DNA of 64,000 nucleotides from Acidimicrobiia bacterium (GTDB lineage: Bacteria > Actinomycetota > Acidimicrobiia > IMCC26256 > JAGNEX01), in NCBI GenBank assembly GCA_020637365.1, contig JACJWE010000002.1:682001-746000 (forward strand), read 5' to 3'. The translations under genes were made by a program, and so were the position numbers. Below, in pieces: positions 8,473-18,448 of the stretch. Under the pieces are notes generated by a model. The model ran no database searches, was not told the origin of the DNA, and saw only the letters and a program-made list of their open reading frames with translations. Every line of letters begins with the position of its first letter. Within the stretch, counting starts at the first letter, position 1.

Positions 8473-9126
8473 TCACTCGTTGGCTGCGTTCCCGGACGGG
8501 GTATAGGCCGCCTGGCAGAACCCGTGGTTGCAGTAGCCACCCGGGTGTTTGTGGAGATACTGCTGATGGTAGGGCTCGGCGTAATAGAAGTGGTCGAGCG
8601 GTTCGATGTCGGTCGTGATCTCGCCAAAACCGCGTTCGGTCAGTGCCTGCTGGTACATGCGCCGGGATGCTTCCGCCGCCGCGAGCTGCTCGTCGGTCGT
8701 GGTGTAGATCGCCGTGCGGTACTGGCTGCCGATGTCGTTGCCCTGACCCATGAACTGGGTTGGATCGTGGTTCTCCCAGAAGACTTTGAAGATGGTGTCG
8801 AGCGACAAGATCTGAGGGTCATAGACCACGAGAACAGATTCGGTGTGGCCGGTCATCGAGGTGCAGGTTTCCTCATAGGTCGGGTTGGGGGTCGTGCCCC
8901 CCGCGTAGCCCACAGCGGTCGTGTAGACACCGGGTAGTTGCCAGAACAGGCGTTCCGCTCCCCAAAAGCAGCCCATAGCGACCACGATGGCCTCGGTGCC
9001 CACGGGCCACGGTTCAACGAGAGGCGTCCCGAGCACCTCGTGGGTCTCGGGGACGGGCATTGCAATATCCCGACCCGGCAGACAGTCCTGTGGCTGGGGT
9101 GGTGGTGCTGGCTTTCGACGAAACAT
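8473..9126 (-). CDS. msrA: Peptide methionine-S-sulfoxide reductase MsrA
   Basis: Reduces the S epimer of methionine sulfoxide. 217 residues. The catalytic 'GCFWGAE' motif places the nucleophile at about Cys53, followed by 'GYAGG', 'GHTESVLVVYDP', 'FWENHDPTQ', 'GSQYRTAIY' and 'HQQYLHKHPGGYC'. Two Cys near the C-terminus (YCNHGFC) are suited to disulfide recycling by thioredoxin. The start at 9126 gives the N-terminal extension usual for this subfamily. First gene of the msrA-msrB pair. Confidence 0.93.
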   Translation of the reverse strand: MFRRKPAPPPQPQDCLPGRDIAMPVPETHEVLGTPLVEPWPVGTEAIVVAMGCFWGAERLFWQLPGVYTTAVGYAGGTTPNPTYEETCTSMTGHTESVLVVYDPQILSLDTIFKVFWENHDPTQFMGQGNDIGSQYRTAIYTTTDEQLAAAEASRRMYQQALTERGFGEITTDIEPLDHFYYAEPYHQQYLHKHPGGYCNHGFCQAAYTPSGNAANE

Positions 9127-9179
9127 TGTGGTCCTCCGGAGCAGGGCCGCTGTATCGGTCGCGTGTCGCGTGGTTCTCG

Positions 9180-10043
9180 CTAGGTCGCGGGAGGCGGGAT
9201 GACACACATCGGACATTGCGAGAACGGTGCGACGAGGCGAACGATCGACGGTGCTAAGTACTCCTTGACGAATGACCGAGGGTGAGCGCCGACGATTTGA
9301 AGGTTGACGGTTGCGCTTTCGCGGATCATCTCTTCAACGGGATCGGCCATCGCGACGCGGTAGGTCACGGGAACCTCCCCATCGAGAGCGGTCTGAAGAA
9401 ACGCACGAAGCGACCTGACCGCCTCATCGAGTTCTCCGACTTCTTCGAGGACCGTTTCGTCGGCCGACGGTTTGATGATCTCGACCGCGGTGACCGATGA
9501 CACGTCGTGGTGGGTGAGGGCCCACTTGAATGCTTCAACCGAGGCCGGGCTCCGATCGATACCGACGACAACCGATTCGCTCGGTGCCAAAGCAGCGGTG
9601 TCGTTCATCAGCGGCGGAACGAGAGTCAACGGGACCTCGGCTGCGGACAGGATGCCGCCGACGACGCCGCCAAGGCGCGGTACGCCGAGGGTTGAGTCCG
9701 AGTGAGAGCCGAGCGCGATCATCGGCGCTTGGTTTGTCGCGGCGAGTTCGAGCAGGGTGTCTGACGGCGAACTCGAACGAATCGCATGTTCGACAACGAC
9801 ATCGAAGCCGTTGGTGAGTTCGGTCCACGGCCCGGCGAGCAGGTCGATGACACTGGTATCGAGGACGCCCGGTGACGTTCCGATCGACTGTGGCCCGATA
9901 CCGAGAGGATTGTTGCGGCGCGGACCGTATCCGTATCCAGCGATAATGCGACCACCTGGGCGCACGACCGAACATGCCCACCGCAGCGCGGCTTGGGACC
10001 CGGGGGACCCATCGACGCCGACAACCAACGAATCGAATTGCAT
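9180..10043 (-). CDS. Universal stress protein with two Usp domains
   Basis: 287-residue tandem Usp protein. Domain 1 begins 'SLVVGVDGSPGSQAALRWA' and ends with an ATP-loop-like 'MIALGSHSDSTLGVPRLGGV'; domain 2 begins 'VVVGIDRSPASVEAFKWAL' and ends 'LQIVGAHPRSFVKEYLAPSI'. Tandem Usp proteins in actinobacteria bind ATP and respond to hypoxia or other stress. The second loop departs from the G-2x-G-9x-G(S/T) pattern, so only the first may bind nucleotide. The ATG at 10043 is preceded by GGAGG at 4 nt, which favours it over the in-frame ATG at 10058. Confidence 0.85.
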   Translation of the reverse strand: MQFDSLVVGVDGSPGSQAALRWACSVVRPGGRIIAGYGYGPRRNNPLGIGPQSIGTSPGVLDTSVIDLLAGPWTELTNGFDVVVEHAIRSSSPSDTLLELAATNQAPMIALGSHSDSTLGVPRLGGVVGGILSAAEVPLTLVPPLMNDTAALAPSESVVVGIDRSPASVEAFKWALTHHDVSSVTAVEIIKPSADETVLEEVGELDEAVRSLRAFLQTALDGEVPVTYRVAMADPVEEMIRESATVNLQIVGAHPRSFVKEYLAPSIVRLVAPFSQCPMCVIPPPAT

Positions 10044-10308
10044 GCGGCCTCCAGTCATGGTGTTGGCACGACTGTAGTTGCGAGAATCCTCGAACGCTCG
10101 GGCCCGAGGTGGGTGACACCACCCACCTAGTTCAGCGACGTCGCCGGTTGGGACTGCAGGCATCTCGACGTCCGCGCCGTCGCTAGCGTGTTCACGCTGG
10201 TCTGCTCAGGCACCGCACGGGGGAAGCAGGTGGTGTGGGAGTCGCGCGGCATTGACGCTGAGTATCGGAGCTGGCCGAGCATTGGTCCGGCCGCCCTACC
10301 GACTCGCG

Positions 10309-10734
10309 CTAGTGGAGACCCGCCTGGTCGGCCTCGCGCACGCGCTTGGCGAGTGCCTTGGCAACCTTGTGTGCGAGTGAGGGGACTTCGTCGAGAAGCC
10401 CGCTGAACTCGCGCTGGGCGAGTACCAACAGCTGCATCGGCGTTTCGGCGATCACGGTCGCGCTGCGCGGACCCCGATCGAGCAAGGCGAGTTCGCCAAA
10501 AAAATCGCCAGCGGACAACGTCGCGATCTGTTCACCGTCGCGGAGCACGAGCGCGGACCCCTCGACGATGATGAAGAACTCGCGCCCGGTCTCGCCCTGG
10601 GTCACGAGTTCCTTGCCTGCCGGGACCTGAATCTCCTCGGTGCGGCGGGCAATGAGGCGAAGGTCCTTGTCGCTGCACTCAGAGAACAGCGGGACGTTGG
10701 CAAGGTGCTGGGTATATGCATCACGCTTCGGCAT
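10309..10734 (-). CDS. Single-domain cyclic nucleotide-binding protein
   Basis: About 141 residues forming one cNMP-binding domain: beta-roll 'GREFFIIVEGSALVL' and a phosphate-binding cassette 'FGELALLDRGPRSATV' with the Glu and Arg that contact cyclic nucleotide phosphate and ribose. There is no helix-turn-helix, kinase or channel domain, so it is a stand-alone sensor or adaptor rather than a Crp-type factor. No neighbour suggests a partner. The start is uncertain: ATGs at 10734 and 10743 and a TTG at 10755 are all in frame and none has a clear ribosome site. Confidence 0.8.
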   Translation of the reverse strand: MPKRDAYTQHLANVPLFSECSDKDLRLIARRTEEIQVPAGKELVTQGETGREFFIIVEGSALVLRDGEQIATLSAGDFFGELALLDRGPRSATVIAETPMQLLVLAQREFSGLLDEVPSLAHKVAKALAKRVREADQAGLH

Positions 10735-11024
10735 GGGGTGCATGGTACACGTCAATGGAAATTGTGCATAGTGACAACGCGTGCGACTCGGCGTGCACCT
10801 CCACGGGGGTGTCCTGACCGAACTCCTCTTGGTTCACCGCTGAGTCCATAGTGAATCGGTTCACTGCGACGGCCCGGATGCCTCACCGATGTGAGTTCTG
10901 GATCCGTTTGCAGCGACTGCCCGAGCAATGACGGGGCCGGGGCGGCGGCGAGAATGTGCCAACCTGCAGACGTCCGATTCCGCTCAATTGGTTCACAACT
11001 CGGCCACAATCACCCGGAGACAAC

Positions 11025-11363
11025 ATGAAACTCATCACAGCGGTCATTAAGCCTCACGTTCTCGATGACGTTAAGGAGCGCCTCCAGCGGGGTGGCATCC
11101 AGGGAATGACGGTCACCGATGCCAAGGGTTTCGGCCGTCAGCGAGGCCATACCGAGACCTATCGTGGCGCCGAGTATCAGATCGACTTTGTGCCCAAGGT
11201 CAAGGTCGAAATCTTGGCCGACGACGCGGACGCGTCCGACGTCGTTGAGCTGATCACCGCCGCTGCCTCCACCGGCAAAATCGGTGACGGCAAGATCTGG
11301 GTTCAGCACGTGGAAACCGCTGTCCGCATCCGTACCGGCGAAACCGACGTTGACGCGCTGTAG
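11025..11363 (+). CDS. glnB: Nitrogen regulatory protein P-II
   Basis: PII signal protein of 112 residues, a trimer that senses 2-oxoglutarate and ATP/ADP and controls nitrogen uptake and metabolism. The first signature is 'KGFGRQRGHTETYRGAEY', ending in Tyr51 on the T-loop, the residue modified by uridylylation or adenylylation; the C-terminal signature is 'TGKIGDGKIWV'. It stands alone, without amtB or glnD beside it, so GlnB and GlnK cannot be told apart. The ATG at 11025 has CGGAGA upstream. An in-frame extension to 10956 shows no family similarity. Confidence 0.92.
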   Translation: MKLITAVIKPHVLDDVKERLQRGGIQGMTVTDAKGFGRQRGHTETYRGAEYQIDFVPKVKVEILADDADASDVVELITAAASTGKIGDGKIWVQHVETAVRIRTGETDVDAL

Positions 11364-11501
11364 ATGGCGCAACGGACCGCCGATATTTGAGTGTAGAATC
11401 CAGGCCGGTCTGTGCTTGCGCTTACTGACGCACGCTGGACGGGCTGGCGTCGTTGGTAGCCCGCAGTACCCCTGAGCAGGCCATCTGGAAGGTTGTTTCG
11501 T

Positions 11502-12182
11502 ATGCCGCGTCAAGGACTCGACCGTAGTCAGGTTGTTGAGGCCGCCTTGACCCTCATCGACGAGCAGGGGTTGGACGCGCTCACCATGCGCAATCTGGCG
11601 AGCCGTCTCAACGTCGAGGCGACGTCGCTGTACAACCACATTCAGAACAAGGGTGACATCCTCGACGGTGTGATCGATCTGGTCAACGACGGTTTAACCA
11701 TTCCGGCAACGGAGCCGGGATGGGAGAACAGGGTTCGGGCCTATTGTCATGCGTACCGCGGTGCCCTTCTTGCACACCCGCATGTAACCCCGGCAATCGC
11801 GCTACGGCCTGTGGTGACAGGGGCGTCGATGTCCCTGGTCGAGACGGCCCTGCGGGAGCTGGTCGATATGGGCTTCGAACCCGAGCTCGCTCGACGTGTG
11901 CTCAATGTCGTAGCGGCGTTTGTCGTTGGACATGTCCTTGCAGAGCTGAGCGCGCGTCCGCTGTATTCAGGACGTTCTGAAGACGAAATTCGGCTGCTGA
12001 GGACCAACCTGGCCGCTGAGGGTCGTCCGCTGGTCGCAGCGACCATCGCTGTCGAAGACGCCGATCGCGAAGCCGAGTTTCACTTGGGTGTCGAGATGAT
12101 GATCGTCGGCCTCGGCGGCATGGCGGCGAGCGGGTTTGTGGTCGATCAAACGGATCCCGCCGGACTCGCCGGAACCGACTGA
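11502..12182 (+). CDS. TetR family regulator upstream of the Lcp gene
   Basis: 226-residue regulator with N-terminal helix-turn-helix ('LTMRNLASRLNVEATSLYNHI') and a C-terminal half resembling the TetR_C_1 (tetracycline-repressor-like) class. It lies 420 nt upstream of the rubber-oxygenase-like gene in the same direction. The lcp genes of some actinobacteria are known to be controlled by an adjacent TetR protein, and a perfect 19-bp palindrome lies on the lcp promoter, so local control of lcp is a reasonable inference. Start ATG 11502 (GGAAGG upstream) is preferred to TTG 11493. Confidence 0.85.
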   Translation: MPRQGLDRSQVVEAALTLIDEQGLDALTMRNLASRLNVEATSLYNHIQNKGDILDGVIDLVNDGLTIPATEPGWENRVRAYCHAYRGALLAHPHVTPAIALRPVVTGASMSLVETALRELVDMGFEPELARRVLNVVAAFVVGHVLAELSARPLYSGRSEDEIRLLRTNLAAEGRPLVAATIAVEDADREAEFHLGVEMMIVGLGGMAASGFVVDQTDPAGLAGTD

Positions 12183-12602
12183 ACGCGCTCCTCTGCAGGA
12201 CACCTCTGTCGACTTCTTAACGAGTTGTTGGGGTTACCCGCGTGGGATTCGGACTCCTCGGGAGATTTGATCATCGCGGTACCAGCGAGCTGGGGCGCGA
12301 ACCCTCGCGATAACAGCAATGAGTCGGTTCATCAGCTGATCGTCGGAATTCCCAGCTCATAGGGGTTATCGAGGCAGGGTGGCCCCTCTGGTGAGTTCGG
12401 AAAGCCGTATTCGTGGTCATTTGGCAAGCGGTGATGGAGGTGCGCGGCGTCCTTTGCCTGCAGCGGAGCTCGGTCTGGCCAGCACTCGGATGTGAGAACA
12501 GGTTTCACTCTTCGGGCACGATGGTTACTATTGGCACAGTGCCAATAAGAATCCGGTGTTCCGAACGATATGTGGGACGCAATTTCAGGGAGAAGAAGGC
12601 AG
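12183..12602 (+). promoter_or_regulatory. lcp upstream region with promoter and 19-bp palindrome
   Basis: This 420-bp gap has no gene. TTTCAC (12503-12508), a 17-bp spacer and TACTAT (12526-12531) form a plausible promoter. Overlapping the -10 and start region is TATTGGCACAGTGCCAATA (12529-12547), a perfect palindrome with 9-bp arms and one central base, typical of TetR-family operators. The 5' leader would be about 65 nt. The first ~320 bp hold nothing I can identify. Confidence 0.65.
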
Positions 12603-13880
12603 ATGGAAAATTTGAGTCGACGCAAGCTCTTGGCGAGCGGTGGAGCGCTTGGAGCTTTGGGAGTTGTCGGCGCATGTACCCCCCTCAAGGCGGACATGCC
12701 GGGTTGGAACTGGACCACGCAGGGTTCGATCAAGGACATACCGAAGACCGGTATCAATCCGCATGATGTCTGGGACGAAGAAGCGGACGAGTTGGTCCGG
12801 TCGCTGATCGAGCGCGGCAAGGTCGAACGAGTTAACGAATCGCTGCGGAAGTGGCAGACGAACGGACAGGATCTGGCGCCCCTCGATCTGCCATCCGACG
12901 TCCGCGATTTCATCGAGCGGGCACGTCAACTCCCGGCGTGGGCCGACCACGACAAGCTCGTGACCGCATTCGAGTTCAACCGCAAGCGTGGCCTTTATCT
13001 GGGTGTTACCTACGGGTTCGCCAGCGGCATGATGAGTACCGTGATTCCGCGTGAAGCTCGCGCCGTCTACTACTCGCGCGGCGGCGCCGACATGCGCGAC
13101 CGCATCACGAAGACCGCCAAGCTTGGTTATGACCAGGGATCGCACAACGCGTTTCGCCCTGATGGTGCCCAGATCGTGACGACGACCAAGGTCCGCTTGA
13201 CCCACGCGGGTGTGCGGAACCTGTTGCCGGCCTCGATCAAGTGGGACGAAGTCTCCGACGAGACCATTCCAATCAGCCAGTGGGACATGATGGTCACCTG
13301 GCACAGCCTGCCGACGACCGTCATGCAGAACCTGCACAAGTGGGGCATCCCGATCGATCCCGCCGAATCCGAAGCGTTCCTGCACTCGTGGCAGCTCACG
13401 GGTCACATGCTCGGCATCAAAGACGAGCTGCTTCCCACCAGTTGGGATGAGGCCAATGCTCAGGCTGGCGAGTACGTGAAGCTCGGGATCACGCCTGAGG
13501 GTTACGACCTCGCCCACCAGTTGCTCAACCTGGGTTCGTTCATCGACAAGGGCATCTTGACTCCGCACATTCTCGGCGCCCTCACGCGCTATGTGCTGGG
13601 TGATGAGATCGCTGGCTGGCTAGACATTCCGCGTGAGCCCTTCTGGGATGGTGTTCTCAACAACCTGTGGATTCCTTTCATCCGTGTCCGCGAGGGCTTG
13701 CTCGAGATGAAGAACGCACCAAAGGGCCTCGAAGATGTCTACTGGGCATTTGACGAGGTGCTGCGGCTGGGAGCCTTGACGGTGCTGTCGGGCGCGAAGT
13801 TCCCGCTCGACATCACGATTCCGACCCGGAATAACCCCGAGTACCCTGACGACGCCTCGAAGTACGGCGAAGGGTACTAA
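12603..13880 (+). CDS. lcp: Latex-clearing protein (Lcp)-type rubber oxygenase
   Basis: 425-residue exported DUF2236 protein. The N-terminus has a twin-arginine signal (SRRKLL, then a hydrophobic stretch ending VVGAC, also a lipobox). Residues matching those reported as essential in Streptomyces sp. K30 Lcp are all present with a constant +3 offset: Glu151, Arg167, Lys170, Thr171 and His201 (E148, R164, K167, T168, H198 in K30). K167 and H198 are the haem axial ligands and E148 the proposed base. Lcp is a b-type haem dioxygenase cleaving cis-1,4-polyisoprene outside the cell to oligo-isoprenoid keto-aldehydes. The motif arithmetic is visible; substrate is inferred and could be another polyisoprenoid. 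The downstream terminator shows it is monocistronic. Confidence 0.78.
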   Translation: MENLSRRKLLASGGALGALGVVGACTPLKADMPGWNWTTQGSIKDIPKTGINPHDVWDEEADELVRSLIERGKVERVNESLRKWQTNGQDLAPLDLPSDVRDFIERARQLPAWADHDKLVTAFEFNRKRGLYLGVTYGFASGMMSTVIPREARAVYYSRGGADMRDRITKTAKLGYDQGSHNAFRPDGAQIVTTTKVRLTHAGVRNLLPASIKWDEVSDETIPISQWDMMVTWHSLPTTVMQNLHKWGIPIDPAESEAFLHSWQLTGHMLGIKDELLPTSWDEANAQAGEYVKLGITPEGYDLAHQLLNLGSFIDKGILTPHILGALTRYVLGDEIAGWLDIPREPFWDGVLNNLWIPFIRVREGLLEMKNAPKGLEDVYWAFDEVLRLGALTVLSGAKFPLDITIPTRNNPEYPDDASKYGEGY

Positions 13881-13942
13881 CCGGTTCGGCCGGATAGCGC
13901 TCGTTCGCTTCGACGGACTCGAATCTGGTCGTTGCACATCAG

Positions 13943-13980
13943 AAAGGACCGCAACCTCGAGTGGGGGGTTGCGGTCCTTT
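13943..13980 (+). terminator. Strong intrinsic terminator after lcp
   Basis: AAAGGACCGCAACC (13943-13956) pairs perfectly with GGTTGCGGTCCTTT (13967-13980) around a 10-nt loop; the downstream arm ends in TTT. A 14-bp GC-rich stem placed 63 nt after the lcp stop. Confidence 0.85.
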
Positions 13981-14134
13981 CTCGCGCGTCGTGGTTTCGG
14001 CGTGTGGGAGAAATTCAGGCTTTCACCAGCGCTCTTGCCGTGAGCGGCGTACGCTCACCGATGCGTTCCCGGCGGGTTGAGGCTTCGGTTCGAACGAAGA
14101 ACTTCAAGAAAGTTCGGTCCCGAAGCTCAGACTA

Positions 14135-14164
14135 CTTGACAGTGAAGCACTCAGGTTTTATAGT
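14135..14164 (+). promoter_or_regulatory. dnaK promoter with HAIR-like HspR operator
   Basis: TTGACA (14136-14141), a 17-bp spacer and TATAGT (14159-14164) make a near-consensus housekeeping promoter. Superimposed on it is CTTGACA-N7-ACTCAGG (14135-14155), matching the HspR box CTTGAGT-N7-ACTCAAG at 11 of 14 arm positions. Repressor on this site would cover the -35 box and spacer. The rest of the 346-bp gap from 13881 holds only the lcp terminator. Confidence 0.75.
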
Positions 14165-14226
14165 TTCCACACTGTTGTTAGACGAGCGGATGTTCCGCTC
14201 TCAACCAATCTGCCCCGGAGGCATCC

Positions 14227-16047
<1,821 letters not shown>

Positions 16048-16048
<1 letters not shown>

Positions 16049-16641
16049 TGGGCAAGGCAAAACCTCAAGGCGACTCGGGTAAAGACTCCGACGTCGTCAT
16101 GGGGGAGCTGGCTGAGGACGAGGTCGCGCTCGACGCGACGTCGCCCCAGCAGAGGCCCCCAGAACCAACTCCGGACACCGACACCGATGTCGAGAGCGAC
16201 GACGCCCCAGACCAACAGATCGTCGCGGAACGCGACCTGCTGTTGGGGCAATTGCAGCGGCTTCAAGCTGACTTCGAGAACTACCGCAAGCGAGTCGCTC
16301 GAGACCAAGACCAGGCGGCCGGTCGCGGCGCTGCTTATGTGCTCGAACAGTTGCTTCCCGTGCTTGACGCGTTCGATAACGCCATGGCCATGGACCCCAA
16401 CGCAGATGCCGAAGGGTTTCAGAATGGTGTGAGTGCGGTGCAAAAGCTGCTGAACACGGCGCTGACACAGTCAGGGCTCGAACGGATCGACGCCGTCGAT
16501 GTTCAGTTCGACCCGGTGGTGCACGAGGCCGTGGTGTCGGATGGCGGCGACGGTGATCCCACCGTGGTCGAGGTGCTGCGAACGGGGTACGCCATCAAGG
16601 GACGTGTCGTGCGTCCTGCGATGGTCAAAGTATCAGGTTGA
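16048..16641 (+). CDS. grpE: Nucleotide exchange factor GrpE
   Basis: 197 residues from ATG 16048, which overlaps the restored dnaK stop (TAATG). An acidic disordered N-terminus leads to the GrpE coiled coil ('LLGQLQRLQADFENYRKRV'), a four-helix region with 'VLEQLLPVLDAFDNAM', and the C-terminal beta domain ('QFDPVVHEAV', 'VLRTGYAIKGRVVRPAMVKV'). GrpE releases ADP from DnaK and acts as a thermosensor. Because of the indel just upstream the frame is joined to dnaK in this sequence; translational coupling through TAATG is the expected native arrangement. Confidence 0.93.
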
Positions 16642-16643
16642 TC

Positions 16644-16673
16644 CTGGTGGGCGCCGAGGACGGCGCCCACCAG
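16644..16673 (+). other. Perfect stem-loop between grpE and dnaJ
   Basis: CTGGTGGGCGCC (16644-16655) pairs with GGCGCCCACCAG (16662-16673) around GAGGAC, starting 3 nt after the grpE stop. No U-run follows, so it may be an attenuator or mRNA-stabilising structure that lowers dnaJ relative to dnaK-grpE rather than a full terminator. Confidence 0.6.
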
Positions 16674-16757
16674 ACTCCCATTTCATCGACGGTGGGCTTG
16701 TTCGATACGAGCCGCGCCGTCGACCCGAGAACATTGAATCTGGTCAGGAGGTGACAG

Positions 16758-17909
16758 TTGGAACGGGAATGGCTTGAACGGGACTACTACAAGGACCTTG
16801 GCGTCAGCCCGTCCGCGTCCTCAAAAGAGATTTCTGACGCATACCGAAAACTCGCCAAGAAGTACCACCCCGACAACAACCAGGGTGACGAAACCGCTCG
16901 CGACAACTTCACCAAGGTTGCGACCGCGTATGAGGTGTTGCACAAACCCGATAAGCGCAAGGAATACGACGAAGCCCGCGAGATGATGCGCACGGGTGCA
17001 GGCGCGGGTCGCATGTTCGGAGGCGGCCCCAGCGCTGGGTCTTCCTCAGATGGCTTCTCGTTCGATATGAACGACCTGCTTGGCAACCTCGGCGGAATGT
17101 TCGGTGGCGGGGCGGGCGCTGGAAACGGTCGTCGCTATCGTCCGACATCGGGTGGACCACGACGGGGTCAAGATCTCGACGCAGACCTCTACCTCGACTT
17201 TCTCGATGCGGTTCACGGAGTCACCACCACCGTGGCGGTACACGGTGATGCGCCCTGCACAATGTGTGGCGGCAACGGAGCGCGACCCGGCACAGCACCT
17301 GAGCCATGCCCCAACTGCGGTGGCACCGGCTCGATCGCACTGGACCAAGGGTTGTTCTCGGTGTCGCAGCCGTGTTCGGCGTGTTCAGCGACCGGGGTCT
17401 ATATCGACGATCCTTGTCCGAGCTGTCGAGGCGGTGGTGTCGAGCAGCGCACTCGCAATGTGACCATACGTGTACCAGCCGGTGTGAAAGACGGTCAACG
17501 CATTCGGGTTAAGGCCCGGGGCGGAGCCGGTGCCAACGGTGGCCCCCGAGGCGACCTCTATGTCACCGTGCACGTCAAGGCGCATGAACGTTTTGGTCGT
17601 TCGGGTGACAACCTCACGGTCACGATGCCTATTACCTACTGGGAAGCGGCGCTCGGAACCAAGGTTTCCGTACCGACGCTCGATGATGATGTGACGATCA
17701 AGATCCCTGCGGGTACGTCGAGCGGCAAGAAGTTCAGAGTCAAGAACCGCGGTGTCAAGAAAAAGAGCGGCTATGGAGACCTGATCGTGCGGGTCGAGGT
17801 GGCCGTCCCAGCACCGAGTCAGATGTCAGAGGAGGAAACGTCGCTGCTCGAACAGTTGCGTGACACCTCGACGTTTCGGCCCCGCGCCCAGGCTGAGGAG
17901 TCGGTCTAG
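16758..17909 (+). CDS. dnaJ: Co-chaperone DnaJ (Hsp40)
   Basis: 383 residues, class I Hsp40. J-domain with HPD ('KYHPDNN') that stimulates DnaK ATPase, a G/F-rich linker ('GRMFGGGPSAG', 'LGGMFGGGAG'), a zinc domain with four repeats (CTMCGGNG, CPNCGGTG, CSACSATG, CPSCRGGG; the third is degenerate after its Cys pair), and the peptide-binding C-terminal domains. The start is TTG 16758, set by AGGAGGTGA ending 3 nt before it. The stop overlaps the hspR GTG by one base, so the two are translationally coupled. Confidence 0.94.
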   Translation: MEREWLERDYYKDLGVSPSASSKEISDAYRKLAKKYHPDNNQGDETARDNFTKVATAYEVLHKPDKRKEYDEAREMMRTGAGAGRMFGGGPSAGSSSDGFSFDMNDLLGNLGGMFGGGAGAGNGRRYRPTSGGPRRGQDLDADLYLDFLDAVHGVTTTVAVHGDAPCTMCGGNGARPGTAPEPCPNCGGTGSIALDQGLFSVSQPCSACSATGVYIDDPCPSCRGGGVEQRTRNVTIRVPAGVKDGQRIRVKARGGAGANGGPRGDLYVTVHVKAHERFGRSGDNLTVTMPITYWEAALGTKVSVPTLDDDVTIKIPAGTSSGKKFRVKNRGVKKKSGYGDLIVRVEVAVPAPSQMSEEETSLLEQLRDTSTFRPRAQAEESV

Positions 17910-18337
17910 TGAGCGAAGCTGAGCGGGTCGGGATGGATGAACATCAGCCAGCGCGGCGGGCGGTCTACGTCATTTCGGTGGCCGCCGAGCTCGCGGGCGT
18001 TCACCCCCAAACCCTTCGAATCTACGAACGTCGAGGACTCATCGAGCCCGCGCGGACAAAGGGAGGCAGTCGTCGATACTCCGATCACGACCTGGCTCAA
18101 CTGCGCAGCATCCAAGAGCTGACCGCCGAGGGTGTGTCGCTCGAAGGCGTCCGTCGCTTTATTGAGATGCAGCGTGAACTCGATGCGACCAAACACGAGC
18201 TCGCCGAGACCCAAGACGCACTGGCGGATACCGAAGATGCGCTGAAGCGGGTTGAACGCGAGACCCATCGCAAATACAAGCGGGAACTGGTGCTCTATCG
18301 AGGGGCGGTCGTTCCCTGGGCCAAGCATCGGCGCTAG
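17909..18337 (+). CDS. hspR: Heat-shock repressor HspR (MerR family)
   Basis: 142 residues. A MerR-type winged helix at about residues 18-85 ('YVISVAAELAGVHPQTLRIYERRGLIEPART', shown here only as its landmarks AAELAGVHPQTLRIYERRGL) is followed by a coiled coil ('ELDATKHELAETQDALADTE'). HspR represses dnaK and clpB operons in actinobacteria with DnaK as corepressor, closing a feedback loop; HAIR-like boxes are visible upstream of both genes in this window. It starts GTG 17909, overlapping the dnaJ stop, and ends the operon. Confidence 0.9.
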   Translation: MSEAERVGMDEHQPARRAVYVISVAAELAGVHPQTLRIYERRGLIEPARTKGGSRRYSDHDLAQLRSIQELTAEGVSLEGVRRFIEMQRELDATKHELAETQDALADTEDALKRVERETHRKYKRELVLYRGAVVPWAKHRR

Positions 18338-18359
18338 CCCCTTCGAACCTGCCCGAGAA

Positions 18360-18413
18360 CGCGAAAAAGAACCCACAGCCTTCGCTTCACTTTAGCTGTG
18401 GGTTCTTTTCGCG
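18360..18413. terminator. Bidirectional terminator after hspR
   Basis: AAGAACCCACAG (18367-18378) pairs with CTGTGGGTTCTT (18396-18407) around a 17-nt loop. A-rich sequence (GCGAAAAA) before it and T-rich sequence (TTCGCG) after it extend the stem and supply a U-run for either strand. It serves both hspR and the convergent LANTG gene. Confidence 0.8.
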
Positions 18414-18448
18414 TACTGAGGAGCCCCGAGCCGTGGCAACCTTGAAAG

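Noticed and set aside
8403..8627. 75-residue N-terminal extension of MsrB
   Set aside because: The extension is low-complexity, overlaps the msrA 3' end, and a good ribosome site precedes the internal ATG that gives normal family length.
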